62,929 bases of DNA from Tardiphaga sp. (lineage in GTDB: Bacteria; Pseudomonadota; Alphaproteobacteria; Rhizobiales; Xanthobacteraceae). This document shows, in pieces, positions 25,739-38,800 of the stretch (its first letter is position 1; each line of letters begins with the position of its first letter). The notes under the pieces are model-generated. The model saw only the letters and a list, made by a program, of their open reading frames with translations, ran no database searches and was not told where the DNA came from. The stretch spans positions 1-62,929 of the forward strand of contig JASBVG010000011.1 of assembly GCA_030147505.1 (NCBI GenBank), given 5' to 3'. Position numbers and translations under genes: made by a program.

Positions 25739-25771
25739 TGCAGGCATTCGAACGAGTGATCGACCGACCCT

Positions 25772-26746
25772 ATGAATAAGGCTGACGACAAATCGCAGCA
25801 GGCAGGATCGCCGGAGCGCGACGCTTATGACTGGGCCCTGCGCTTTGCGTCGGGCAAGGCAAGCCGTGCAGAGCTCGAAGATCTTCGGCGATGGGCGGCC
25901 CGCGACCCGGCCAATGCCGAGGCTTTCGATCGGGCCAGCTCGGCTTGGCATACTGTCGGTCTTGCTGCGCCAGCGATGGAGCCGGTTCCGGTCCAGGTTG
26001 CGGCGCCCCGCAGCACTCAGCCCAGCCGTCGTCTCTTCATCGGCGGCGCTTTGGCGGCCTCGGCGGCGGGGGTCCTGGTCGTCCGGCCTCCGCTCCATCT
26101 TTGGCCCTCATGGTCGGAACTTGCCGCTGACTATCGAACCGATGTCGGCGAGCGCAAACGGATCGAACTGTTCGACCGCGTCGCAATCGACATGAATACC
26201 CGCACCAGTATCGCCATGCGATCGTCGATGCCAGGGGACGAGCAGATCGAATTGCTGGCAGGCGAAGCGCTGGTATCGACGCCGGTGCGGCCCGCAAGGG
26301 CGCTGACAGTTGTCGCCGGCGCCGGTCGGATTGTCGCACGACATGCGAGCTTCAATGTCCGGCGCGATCCCGAGGTCGTCTGCGTGACGTGTCTCAGCGG
26401 CGAAGCGGTGGTGGAGCGTGGTGGCAAACAGCTGGCTTTGGCCGCGGGCCAGCAAATCGTGTATTCGGATCGCGGTCTCGGTGTCGCTTCTACGCCCGAT
26501 ACGGCAGTCGTGACCGCATGGCAGGATGGCCTTCTGGTCTTTCGCGCTATGCCGATCGCGGGGGTCGTCGCCGAGATCAATCGCTACAGACCCGGCAGGG
26601 TCATTCTAACCAATGCGGCGCTCGGACGCGAGCGTTTCAGCGCCCGGTTCCGCATCGAGAATATCGACCAAGTAGTGCATCAGATCGAGGAGATCTATCG
26701 CGCCCGGGTAACGGCTCTGCCAGGTGGCATTGTTCTTCTCGGCTAA
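25772..26746 (+). CDS. FecR-domain anti-sigma regulator
   Basis: This 324-residue protein spans the inner membrane once. The cytoplasmic N-terminal DUF4880-like part (YDWALRFASGKASRAELEDL, then RRWAARDPANAEAFDRASSA) would bind the sigma factor. A membrane segment lies at RRLFIGGALAASAAGVLVV, about residues 87-107. The periplasmic FecR domain starts at DYRTDVGERKRIELFD. The C-terminal part (AGVVAEINRYRPGRVILTNA) resembles DUF4974/STN-like domains and would receive the signal from the STN protein. Its position directly after the sigma factor is the canonical order. Confidence 0.92.
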   Translation: MNKADDKSQQAGSPERDAYDWALRFASGKASRAELEDLRRWAARDPANAEAFDRASSAWHTVGLAAPAMEPVPVQVAAPRSTQPSRRLFIGGALAASAAGVLVVRPPLHLWPSWSELAADYRTDVGERKRIELFDRVAIDMNTRTSIAMRSSMPGDEQIELLAGEALVSTPVRPARALTVVAGAGRIVARHASFNVRRDPEVVCVTCLSGEAVVERGGKQLALAAGQQIVYSDRGLGVASTPDTAVVTAWQDGLLVFRAMPIAGVVAEINRYRPGRVILTNAALGRERFSARFRIENIDQVVHQIEEIYRARVTALPGGIVLLG

Positions 26747-26863
26747 GCGCTTCGAAAATAATTTCGATCGGCCATTTCGGTCTGCCGGGGCATCGGGGAT
26801 CAGACAGTGAGAGCAGCGAGGCCATGAGGCAGCGCGCCACTGGTCAGATCCGAGAGTGCATCA

Positions 26864-29800
26864 ATGTCCGAAATCCGTGCCGGCATCCGTCGTCCTTCGC
26901 TCTTCGTTCGCCAGGCTGCACTTCTCGCCAGCGTCAGCGTGCTGGGAATCACGATCACCGGCAGCGGAGCGTTTGCACGCGCGCTGAACGGCGGCAGCGG
27001 CGGCGGGGCGGTTCCAGCACCGAACCTCGCTGCAGATGCAGCGACACAAGCCGCTCAGCAGGCAGCGGCCGCCGCGGCGCAGACACAGCAGTCATTGGCC
27101 CGTGCCGTACGTGCGGCGCAGGACATGCAGGCGGTGCAGGCTGCGGCGCGGGCTGCCGCAGCGGCGGTGCAAGCCTCTGCAACGGCACCGATGACTGTGC
27201 CGAACGGTCTCGGTGCCGGGGGCTTGCTTCCGAGCGGCGGTTGGGCCGGCGCTGCTGCGCCGACGCAGAGCGTCGATGGGGTGGGACAGACCCAAGTTGG
27301 TATTCGCCAGACCACACAACAGGCGATCCTGAACTGGCAGTCGTTCAATGTCGGTGCGCAGACGACGCTGACTTTCGATCAGCAGGGCAATGCAAATTGG
27401 ACGGCGCTCAACCGTGTCACCGGATCGACGGCGCCCAGCCAGATTCTCGGCAATATCAAGGCCGACGGTCAGGTGCTGGTAGTCAATCAAAACGGCATCA
27501 TTTTCGGCGGCGGCAGTCAGGTCAATGTCGGCTCGCTGATCGCGTCCACCGCCAACATCACCGACAGTCAGTTCCGCGCCAACGGCATCTATTCGACGCT
27601 GATCGGCAACGGATATGTCGCCAGCTTCTCCGGGGCTCGCGGCGCTATCAAGGTCGAGGCCGGCGCGCTGATCGCCAGTCATGAACCGCGATCGGTCACC
27701 CAAGGGGGGGGCTTCGTGATGCTGCTGGGCGCTGAAGTCGAGAATGCCGGACAGATCGCCACGCGCAAGGGGCAGGCTCTGCTGGCAGCAGGTGACGACT
27801 TCCTGATCCGTCCCGGCATGCAGATCACGGGCACCGATGCGAAGGGCGTCAGCACCGGAATCAATGTCCACTCCACCGTGCGCGGCAACGAGGTGGCAGC
27901 GCAGTTCAATCCCGGCTCCGTCACATCCGGCAAGGCGACCAATCGTGGCCTGATCATCGCGCGCGAGGGCGACATCACGCTGACCGGACGGGACGTCCGT
28001 CAGGATGGCGTCGCAGTGGCCACTACCACGGTCAATATCCGCGGTACGATCCATCTGTCGAATTCGGCCAATGACGCGCAAGGCCGTGTCGCGCTCGGCT
28101 CGAGCGCGCTCACCGCCATCGCCATCGAAAACACGAGCGAGATTGCAAGTCTTCTCGGAGTGACCGCCGAGGAAAGCCGGTTGACGGCACTCAACTCGCA
28201 GCGCGATGCGCTGGTGAAGGAATCTGCCGCGCTTGATCAGCAACGCATCGGTGCGGCGATCGCGGCCGGATTATACTTCGACAATTACGCGACGACGTCA
28301 GATCGGCGCGACCTCTCGCGCATCGAAATCGTCGGCGGAGGCCTGGTCGATTTCGAGGGCGGATCGTTCACGCTGGCGACGGGCGGCCAGCTTGCCGTTC
28401 ATGCCGGCAATAGTACGGCCGGAACGAAAGATGGGGCAGCGATCCGGCCGACGCTCGGCGAGATTCGCGTCCGGCCAGGCGCCCAGCTGGACGTGTCCGG
28501 CAGCTTCGGCGTCAAGCTGGCGATGGAGAGCAACAATGTCCTGGTCAATATCCAGGGCAACGAACTCCGGGATGCGCCGATCAACCGCGACCTGAACGTT
28601 CTCAGGAATGCGAGTGTCTGGGTTGATCTCCGCGGCCTGATCTATGTGCCCGCGGGCACCGACGGCTACGATTCCGATCGCTGGTACACCAAGGGCGGTC
28701 TGCTGGAAGTCGGCGGCTATCTCGGCCAACGCGGCCATGGCATTGGTGAATGGACGGCGCAGGGTGGCATCGTCACCTTCGCGACCGATCGCGTCAACAT
28801 GCAGGCCGGCTCGCTCGTCAACTTGTCCGGCGGTACGCTCGACTATGCTGGTGGCTATATTCGATCGACCAATCTCGTCGGCAGCGACGGGCGCCGCTAC
28901 AGCATCGATAGCGCACCTGCCGATCTTCGTTACGCCAACTTTGCCGGAGGCTTCAGGCGCGCACACAATGTCGAGGGACGCGAAGACAGTCGCCTCACGG
29001 AAATCTGGACCACGATATTCGATCGCGGTCGCACCAGCCTGCGCTGGGAGGACGGATATCGCGTCGGCCGCGACGCAGGCCGGTTCAATATTCAGGCCAT
29101 CGATGCGCGTCTCGATGGCTCCATCGAGGCCGCGGTCTATAACGGCCTGAAGCAGATCGAGGCCCGGCCGGTTGGCGACGTGGCCGACGGCTACAAGCTC
29201 GGTCAGAACCAGGCTGCGCTGCCCGGCCTGCTGTCAGTCCAGACCTACGATCCGAATGCGGGGTCGTTCAACCCACGCCGTGAATGGTTGACCGATATCC
29301 GTCTCGACAACACGCTACCGGAAACAGAGGAGGGGGCGGACAATCTCGTCTGGCTCAACCTGGGCCGCCTCAACGAGGCGGGTCTTGGGGGCATTATCAT
29401 CAAGAACCGGGACAGCATCGTTCTCAGCGGCGATCTGACGCTCGCGCCGGGCGGCATGATCGACTGGGCCGGGGGCATAGAGCAGAACGGCAGCCTGACC
29501 GCACGCGGCGGCTCGGTGAAGCTCGTGTCCAGCGATTTTATTTCCTCGGGCGGCACCATCATCCGACCCGGCAGCCTGACGCTGAAAGCTGGCCGAACCA
29601 TCGATACGCGCGGTCTGTGGAGCAATGCCACCCTCGACCCGGCAAATGCCTGGCAGGCCGCGTTCCGTAACGGCGGCTCGATCAGGATCGACGTTGCCGG
29701 CGGTTCGCTGGTGCTGGAAGCCGGCTCGTTCATCGATGCATCCGCTGGCGCGGCTGTCTCTTCGATGACGTCATACAGAGGCGGCGCGGGCGGCGACATC

Positions 29801-32800
29801 AGTCTCAGCAGCGGTACGCTGACGCTGGACGGCACGCTGGCCTCCAACGGATTCACGCGCGGGGGAAAGCTGACCATCGCGACGCGGGAAGCCATCTCGA
29901 TCGGCGGCAAGCTGCTGGACAACAATGGCCGGCTCGGCGTCGGCGAGACGGTGCCGTTCGAACTCATGCTCGCGGTGCCGACCTGGTTCGAGGTCGGTGA
30001 GTTGCTGCCGTTTGTCTCTCCAATCAGAGTCGATTTCCTGGCGCCCGGGGACAACGCAAAAGGCGGCATCGCGCTTACGAATTGGACCGATCGGCTGACC
30101 ATCGGCCCGGATGGCTGGTTGATACCTAACGGAGGCAGTGCACAGTACCTCGATCCCATGTACGGCCTCGTCACGCGTTATGGCGGCGACTATGTGCCGC
30201 CCGGCACGCGGGTCGGAGCTCTGTCGTTCCCAGCCAATATCGACTATGTCCTGCCGGCAGGAGCATTCCCGAACGGCGTAGCCATCAATCCCCTGCATGT
30301 CCCTCAGCCTGCCGGGACGATGCGAGCGACCGGGCGCATCCTTGCGCCCGTCGGGACGGTCATTCCGTCCGGCACGATGACCGAGAAGCCGCTCGAGGTC
30401 TATCGCACGCTCGACCTTGTCGATGCCTCGTCCTTCTTCCGTCAAGGGTTTTCGTCTTACGACCTTTCCAGCACCGCCGGTCTGATCGTGCAGCCGGGTA
30501 CACGGATCGATGTTGTCCAGCCGGTCCTGCAATTCACCGGCGCCGGCTATCGAGGCCTTGGCGGCGACGCGCTGGCCAGCGCGGCCGGACTCTATCTGCA
30601 GCCGGAGCCGTTCCTTGCAAATCCCGCCACATCGGCCCTGACGCAGCGCGCCGGTGCGGACCTCTCGCTCGGCGGCGGAGCGCCGTATTTCCTGCCGGCT
30701 ACGCCTAACCCTCCAACAGAGGTGAATGGCGGTCTCGTGATCGGTGCGGGCGCACGCATCGGCGTCGATCCGGGCCGCCGGATCGGCCTGAAGGGCCAGG
30801 GGCAGATCACCGTGGAGGGGACGCTCACCGCACATGGCGGTGAGATCGCCGTGGTCAATACGCGCGGGGTTTTTCGCGGCTTGGCGTCGAACGGATACGC
30901 CGCCGTCTATAACGGGCCGGGCGCGATCTCCGTCTGGATCGGCAGCAATGCCGTGCTCGACGTCTCGGGCGTTGCTGTCACCGCGCGCGACCGGGGCGGG
31001 CGTAGCTATGGCCTGGTGCTCGATGGCGGATCGATCGTGATTGGCGGCGTCGATAAGCCGACGCAGGACACCATTAATCTCGTAACATCCGAAGCCTGGG
31101 TCATCATCCGTCAAGGTGCGCTGCTCGATGCGTCGGGTACGAGCGCCATTCTTGACTTCGGCGCCCCGTTGGGCGGCGGCATCAATGGCGCGCGTACTGA
31201 ACCGCGGCGGGTGTCCTCGCACGGCGGCTCGATCGCGCTGTCATCCTATAGCGGGGTGTTCATCGAAGGCGAGCTACGCGCGAATGCGGGCGGTGCTGGT
31301 GCCAGCGGCGGCAGCCTGAGCGTTGCCATGGAGACGCCGGTCTATACGGACATCCAGGCCAGGGAGATGCCGCTGCCTCTCTTGGTCGGTCGACAACTCT
31401 TCATCGGTCAGAACCTGCGGCCGAGCGGGCTGGCAGCGGGGATCGTTGCCGGCAAGGCCGATGCGGGCCTGGTGATCGGTACCGGGCGCATCGCGACCAC
31501 GCAGATCGAGGATGGCGGCTTCGATGTCGTCACGCTGTTCGGTCGCAACGGGCTGGTGTTCGACGGCGACGTGTCGCTGCATGCAGGCCGCAGTCTGACA
31601 CTCGCGAAAGGCGCGCTTCTCAACACCACGGCCGGCGCCAATGTCATGCTCGCCGCGCCTTATGTACGGCTCGAAGGCTGGACCGAATCTGTTGTCTATT
31701 CGACGGATGTGCTCCCCTCGGTCGTTCCGACACGGCCGGCTGGCGGCGACCTCACCATCGCCGGTCAATTGGTGGATGTGCGCCACCGCACCGCAAGCGC
31801 CTACGACCTCACGATCATCGAAAGCAGCAGTGACCTGCGCCTGCTGGCCAGCATCGCGCAGACCCAGAGCGGCAGCGCCGAAAGGCGAACCATGCTCGGC
31901 GCCTCGGGCCGGCTCGAGCTCGCCGCGGCACAGGTCTATCCGGCCAGCAACGCGATCGCCGAAATCCGGGCGGGCTCCGTGCTGTCGATCGAAAGCCGGG
32001 GAGACGTCGCGCCGGCGATGCCTTATTCGGTCTTCGGCAATCTCACTTTGCGCGGCCAGACCATCCGCCAGGGCGGTGTCCTGCGCGCTCCGCTCGGCGA
32101 TATGAACCTTTATGCCGACAGCGTGGAGCTGCTTCCAGGCAGCATCACATCGGTCAGCGCCAGGGGACTGCTGATCCCCTATGGCGGCAGCGCGGACGGA
32201 CAGGTCTATCTCGCCGACGGCACCGCGGTGAAGGCCGCCGACCTGATCGGCGGGACTGAGCTGTCCAACCAGGGCAGCATCAATATCGCGGCCGGGGCGT
32301 TGATCAGCGAGAGAGGTTCGTTGCTCGACCTGTCCGGCGGCGGCGCGATCCTGGGCGGCGCGTTCGTCTCGGGCCGCGGCGGCTCGGTTGATACGCTGCT
32401 CTATCCGCGTGAGGCCGGAAACAAGGTCTTCGCCATCGTTCCCGGCATCGTCACGGCTCCGGCCGCAGGCGGTTATACGTCGGCCTGGACCGGTGCCGTC
32501 CCGCAGATCGGCCAGCAGATCACGATCCCCGCAGGCGTTCCCGGCCTCGCCGCCGGGACATATACATTGCTGCCAGCAAACTACGCGCTGTTGCCGGGCG
32601 CCTTCCGCGTCGAACTCGACGGGACGACCGCGCGCGACGTGATGCCTTCTGCTCTGGCGCGGCGCGACGGTTCGTGGGCGGTGACGGCAACCACCGGCAT
32701 CGCCGGCACCGGTATCGCCGATGCGTTGCCGCGCGTCGCCGCCATCGCCTCCGGCGAGGTGTTCAAGACCTGGTCGCAATACAACACCCAGAGCTACGCC

Positions 32801-35800
32801 CAATTCCAGGTCACGCAGACCGACCGCTTCAGCCTGTTGCGTCCGCGGCTCGAAGTGGACGGCAAGAGTCTGGTATTCGCGCCGACCGCCATGCCGGGTA
32901 GCGCGCCGGGCAGCGCGCTCGTCGCCGCGGGCAGCGTCGATTTCTCCGCGGCCGAAGGCGGTTATGGCGGCAGTTTCTCGCTGGTCAGCGGCCCGTCGGC
33001 GAATCTCATTCTCACCGGTCCCGGCAGCACGGCGGTCAACGATGCCACGCATGTGACGGTCTCAGCCGCAGCGGTGAACGCACTCGGCGCGCCGAATCTT
33101 TACATCGGTGGTTTCGCGCGGACGTTTCAGAACACTGTGATGCTGGTGGGGCTCAACCGCTACATGGGCTCGCAGCTCGTGCTCGAGCGCGGCGTGAAGC
33201 TGAACGCGGCACAGGTGCTGCTCGCCGCCGATGGCACGATCACGCTGGGCGACGGCGTCGAGATCAATACGCTCGGTCGCGGCATCCAGGCGCCGGATTC
33301 CGCGAGCGGACTGATATTCGGCCGCAATCCGTCGCCGGACGAACGTTCGTCGATGATCGCCGTCTCCAATGGACAGCTCGTACTCAACGCGCCGTCGGGT
33401 GTGAACGGATCGATGATCGAAATCGGCGACGGTGTGTCCCTCTATTCGGAAGGCGGCATCGGCCTCTATGCCGATCTCGGCGCCAGCTTGGCCGGCACCG
33501 TGCGGTTCGGCACGCGCAATCTGATGATCGCCGTGCCCTCGTTCAACATCGGCTCCGCGGAGTCGCTGGCTGCTGCCGGTTCGCTGCCGGCCGGCATGGT
33601 CCTCAACCAGAGCATTCTGAATGCGATCCTGGCGGGCAATCCGGCTGTCGGTGCGCCGGCAGTCGAGACCCTCATCCTGAGCGCGACCAATTCGGTCAAT
33701 TTCTTCGGCGGCATCAATCTCGATACGCGCGATCCACTCACCGGCCGCTCGCGCCTCGGCCAGTTCGTCGTCAACAGCCCAGCGATCTACGGCTACGGAT
33801 CCGCCTCGGACAGTGTGCGCCTGACCACCGACACCTTCGTTTGGAACGGCAACTCTCATTCGGAGCTGAACCCCGCCGATTTCGGCCAGAGCCTGTTGTG
33901 GCACAGCAACAAGCCTGGCGCGGTACGCGCCGGCGGTACCGGCTCGGGACAATTCGCCATCGACGCCAATGTCATCGTGCTGGGCTATCCGACGCCGTCG
34001 CAGCCCAATACGCGGCTCAGCTTCGACCGGCTGATGCTCGGCTTCACCGATGTCGCGTTCAACGCCGGCAGCCACATCACCGCCAATAGTCGCGGCACCA
34101 TCTCGGTCTATCACGCCGGCACCGATCCGGGCACGCTGGAGAGCTTCGACCCGGCCATCTATGCCGGCACCGGCGGTACCCTGCATCTCAACACGCCGGT
34201 TCTCACCGGCGAAGCCGGCGCGTCGATCGCCTATTATGCGGGCGGTCCGATCCGCGTGGCATTGCCGTCCAGTGCCGCCCTCGCCACGATGGCCGGCGGC
34301 CTCGGCGCGCAGGTCAGCCTGAATAGCAACACGTCCATCGACATCGCGTCGGCGATCGTGCTGCAGAGCGGCAAGCTCACGCTCTCCTCCGCGGGCAATG
34401 TTACGCTGGCCGATGGCGCGCGGCTCGATCTCTCCGGCCGGACCGTGAAATTCTATGATGTCACGCGCTCCACCTGGGGCGGCGAACTCTTCCTGGAAAG
34501 CGAGAACGGCAGCATCATTCAGCAGGCCGGCGCGGTCATCGATCTCTCGGCACAGGCGGAATCTGCCGGCATGCTGACGCTTTCGGCCCTCAACGGCGCA
34601 GTCCGTCTCGATGGGTCCTTGAAAGCGAATGGAGGTGCCAACCATGCGAGCGGCTCGTTCGATCTTCGCGCCGGTTCGCTCGGTGGCGGCGCGGCGGCAT
34701 TGAGCGACGACTTTGCTGCGCTGAATGCCAAGTTGAGCGACGCCGGATTCTTTGCCGCGCGCGCCTTCGCCTTCAGGCAGGGTAATCTCGTCATCGGCAA
34801 CGGTCTCAAGGCACGTGACATCTCGGTTTCGGTTGATGGCGGCAGCCTGACCGTACTGGGTCATGTCGATGCGAGCGGCAACGCGCCCGGCAGCATTCGC
34901 CTCGCGGCGCGCGATGATCTCATCATCGGCGGCGGCGCTGTGCTGGATGCCCACGGCCAGGTGCTGCAGAAAGACAGCTACGGCCAGGCGGTCGAGGCCA
35001 AAAATCGCGGCACGGTCGAACTCACATCCACGCAGGGCTGGCTTCGCCTGCAGCCAGGCGCCACCATCAATCTCGTTTCTACAGATGGCATCGCGCGCGG
35101 CAGGGTCGATCTGAACGCCGGTCGCACCGGCGAAACTTCGGGCGATGTCCGTATCGACGCCGCAGGCCCGCTCAATATCGCCGGCGCCGGCGTGATCGCA
35201 CTCAACGCCTTCTGGACCTATCATCTGCCCGGCGGCGTCGTGATCGACCAGGCACTGATCGACGGCTACGATGCGGCGAACACCGCCTTCATGGGCGCGG
35301 CCTATAGTGGCAACGTGCTCAATACGACGCTGCAGGGCAGGGTGGCGGGTCTCGCGTCCTATGGCGACGCCTTCCATCTGCGGCCGGGCGTGGCGATCAC
35401 CTCGGACGGCGATCTGTCGACCTCCGGCGATATCGATCTGTCGCGCTATCGCTACGGACCGAACCGCGATCGCGACCCGGCCTCCGCCACCTATGGCCGT
35501 GGCGAGCCGATGGCGCTGACGGTGCGCGCAGGCGGTGACCTGACCATCAAGGGCAGCATTTCGGACGGCTTCGGTCCCGATACGCCGGATATTCCGGCAA
35601 CATATACGGGCGTATCGGACGTCGCTTCGTCGGCCTATTTCAGTTTCGTGAATGGAACGGCCGACGGTTGGCCCGCCGACTACTATGCTGCGAACGGCAA
35701 CTTTTATCTCGTTGATGATTGGACGATCCCGGTCAACGTTTTTTATACGGATTGGACTAACTCCCTCACGACCGCAGACTACGCACGCTCGTTCTACGCC

Positions 35801-38800
35801 GGCGATACGATTCCGGCGGGGACCTATCTCATCGCTACCAACCTCCAGGCGGACGCCTCGTTGCCGCGGATCGCGTCGGGACGGACTCAGCTGGTTCCGG
35901 GCGCATCTTCTACGTCGCCGCGAGCGCCGATGCTTGCGGCCGGCTCGCTGTCCGCTTCCATCCGCCTGATCGCCGGCGCCGATCTCATCGGTGCGGATCC
36001 ACGCGCGCTGAAGCCGTTGCGCGGCCAAGCCTATGTTCCGAGCCGGACCGAATTTGGCGGCTTGATCGATGTGACGACCAGTCCGGGGTTCAGGCTGGAC
36101 TCCAGCTGGGGTATCGGGCCTTTATACTTGGGCGCCGGCGGCGGCACCTATTTCTTCGCCGATGATTGGACGGTGCCCAACACGACCGTCTATCAAGCGA
36201 TTGCCGACAATGGCCTGTTGGTAGACTTGCAGTGGAATTCTTATGCGCCCGGCAGCGTCGTGCCGAAAGGTACGGCGTTCGATGCCTGGTCTTTGGGTTT
36301 CGACGGCAGCGGTCCAATTCCGAGCCTGGCGACCAGGCTGCTGAATATGCCCGCCAGATATTCCGGCGCGGTGCTTCTCAACGATCCCCGCTACAGTTCG
36401 AGCGCCCCGGTTCCAAGCGTCATTCGCACCGGCACCGGCAGCCTGGACATCCTCGCAGCCAGCAATATCACGCTGTTGTCGGACTATGGCATCTACACGG
36501 CGGGCACCGACACCAGGCTGCAGGCTGGCAACGAGGCCTTCAACCAGCCGCGCAAGAACACCAGCGGGACCGTGTACTATCCTGATCACGGCGGTGATCT
36601 GTTCGTCGCCGCGCAGGGAGAGTTGACGGGCTACAGCTTTAGCCGATCCGTCAGCCGCGGAAATGTGGGTAATTCCGCTGTGGGCGACTGGCTGTGGCGG
36701 CAGGGTGGCGGCGAAATCGGCGAAGAGACGGCCTGGGGCATCAATTTCGGCGCCTTTGTAGGGACCGGCATCGACAGGCGCGTCGCCGGCTTTAGCGGCT
36801 TCGGCGCGCTTGGCGGCGGCAATGTTACGCTGCGTGCCGGCGGCGACGCGGGCAACATTTCTCCGGTGCTGTTTGAGAACTATGACGCGGATATCAGGAG
36901 CACGAGCCTCATCGTCGCGGTGGGGGCGACGGGGCGGATTCAGGATGGTGTTCTGACACAGACCGGTGGCGGCGACGTGAGGGTCAGGGTCGGCGGCCGG
37001 CTCAATCCGGCGCTGACAGCGAGCCTGAGTGCCGTCAACGAACTGACCGGCGGCGTGTTCACCAATCTGCGGGGCGGCATTGACATCTCTGCCGGCTCGA
37101 TCGGCCGTATCGATCTCGCCTATGGCACCAAATCCGCCGGTGATCCACGCGCCACGAACCTCTACGACGCGGGCACCATCGCCCGTGTCGGTAACTCGTC
37201 GTCCGCCTATCTTTTGCTAGGCGGTCCAGTCGTGGTGCCGGGCGACGGCGCCGTGGCGCTGCGCAGCCGCGGCGATCTCGTATTCGGTAACAGCGCCGAT
37301 GCGACGATGCAGATCAACGACGACTATAGTTACAGCGGTTCGGTCGTGATCGACAGTGTGGTGCAGACCGGCACCAACCGGAGCTGGTTCTCACTGTGGA
37401 CGCCGGAAACCGCGGTGTCGCTGATCTCGGCAGGCGGCAATCTCGCGCCGTTCGTCTATAACGGCCAGGGTTTCAACCGGAACGGCGGACCGGGCATTAG
37501 CGGCATATCCAATGTGTTGCTCATGCCGGCGCGGTTCGATGCCGCTGCGACAAGCGGAAGCATCTATTACGGAAGTTTGCAGTCCAATCAGCTCACGGTC
37601 AACGAACTGATGCCATCGGCCACCGGCCAGTTCGAATTGTTGGCCATGAACTCGATCCATGCGGCTGCGCTCCAAGGGCCGGCGCGATTCCTGATGTCCG
37701 GCGCCAGCGATCAGCCGGACCTTATCCCCAATCCGTTCAAGCCGGCCTTCGTCCTGCTGCGGCCGGGCGTTGGCGGTGACTATCTGACCGATGGCTTCTT
37801 GGCGACCAACACCATGGTCACCCTCGGCCTGCCGCAATATGCCGGAGATCCCGGAACGCGCACGCCGACAACCGGCTATTTCGCCTTCCAGAACGATATG
37901 CCTACTCATCTGCATGCGGGTGACCCGACTGCGATGCGCGTTTATGCGGTGAATGGCGATATCGTGGATCTCCGTATCGGCGGTCAGATTAACACCACGA
38001 CCATCGCAGCCGCCAAAGCCGCGCATATCCTTGCAGGCCGAGACATCGTGCGCTTCGGCGGCGATAGCCCGTTCGATCTGCGAAACCTCATCCTCAATGC
38101 CAATGCGGACGATGTTTCCATCCTCTCGGCAGGTCGCGACATCTTCTACGCCAATCTCGATATCGCCGGTCCCGGTTCGCTGGAAGTGACGGCGGCCCGT
38201 AATATTTATCAGGGCGAGCTGGGCTCGATCGTATCGACCGGTCCGATCGTGCAGGGCGACAGGCGCTTAGGCGCATCGATCCTGATGCAGGCCGGAACGG
38301 GGCCGGCGGGTCCGAACTATGCGGGTCTGTTGCGCTATCTTGACCCGGCCAATCTGGCAGATGCCGGGAATCCGCTGGCCGATCAGCCCGGCAAGGTCGC
38401 CAGGACCTATGAGAAGGAACTCGCCGACTGGCTGAAGCAGCGTTACGGCTACAGCGCGGCAGACGCTGCCGACGCGCGAACTTACTTCGACCTCCTCAAG
38501 CCGGAGCAGCAGCACATCTTTCTGCGCGAGGTGTACTTCGCGGAACTACGAGAAGGTGGCCGTGAATATAACAATGTGAGCAGTCCGCGTTATGGCTCCT
38601 ATCTCCGCGGCCGTCTCGCCATCGAGGCGCTATTCCCGCAGAAGGACGCTGACGGCAATGCGATCCGCTATGCCGGCGACATCACCATGTTCTCGACGCG
38701 CGACGGCAACACGACGAAGGACGGTTCGGTACGGACGCTGTTCGGCGGCGACATCCAGTTCCTGGTGCCGCATGGCAAGATCACGATCGGCGTCGAGGGT

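Noticed and set aside
26955..28243. Long minus-strand frames opposite the giant exoprotein gene, and similar ones at 29771-31222, 31274-33052 and 33062-36028
   Set aside because: They are antisense shadows of a high-GC coding strand: composition is Arg/Asp/Gly-rich, there are no domains, and starts lack ribosome binding sites.
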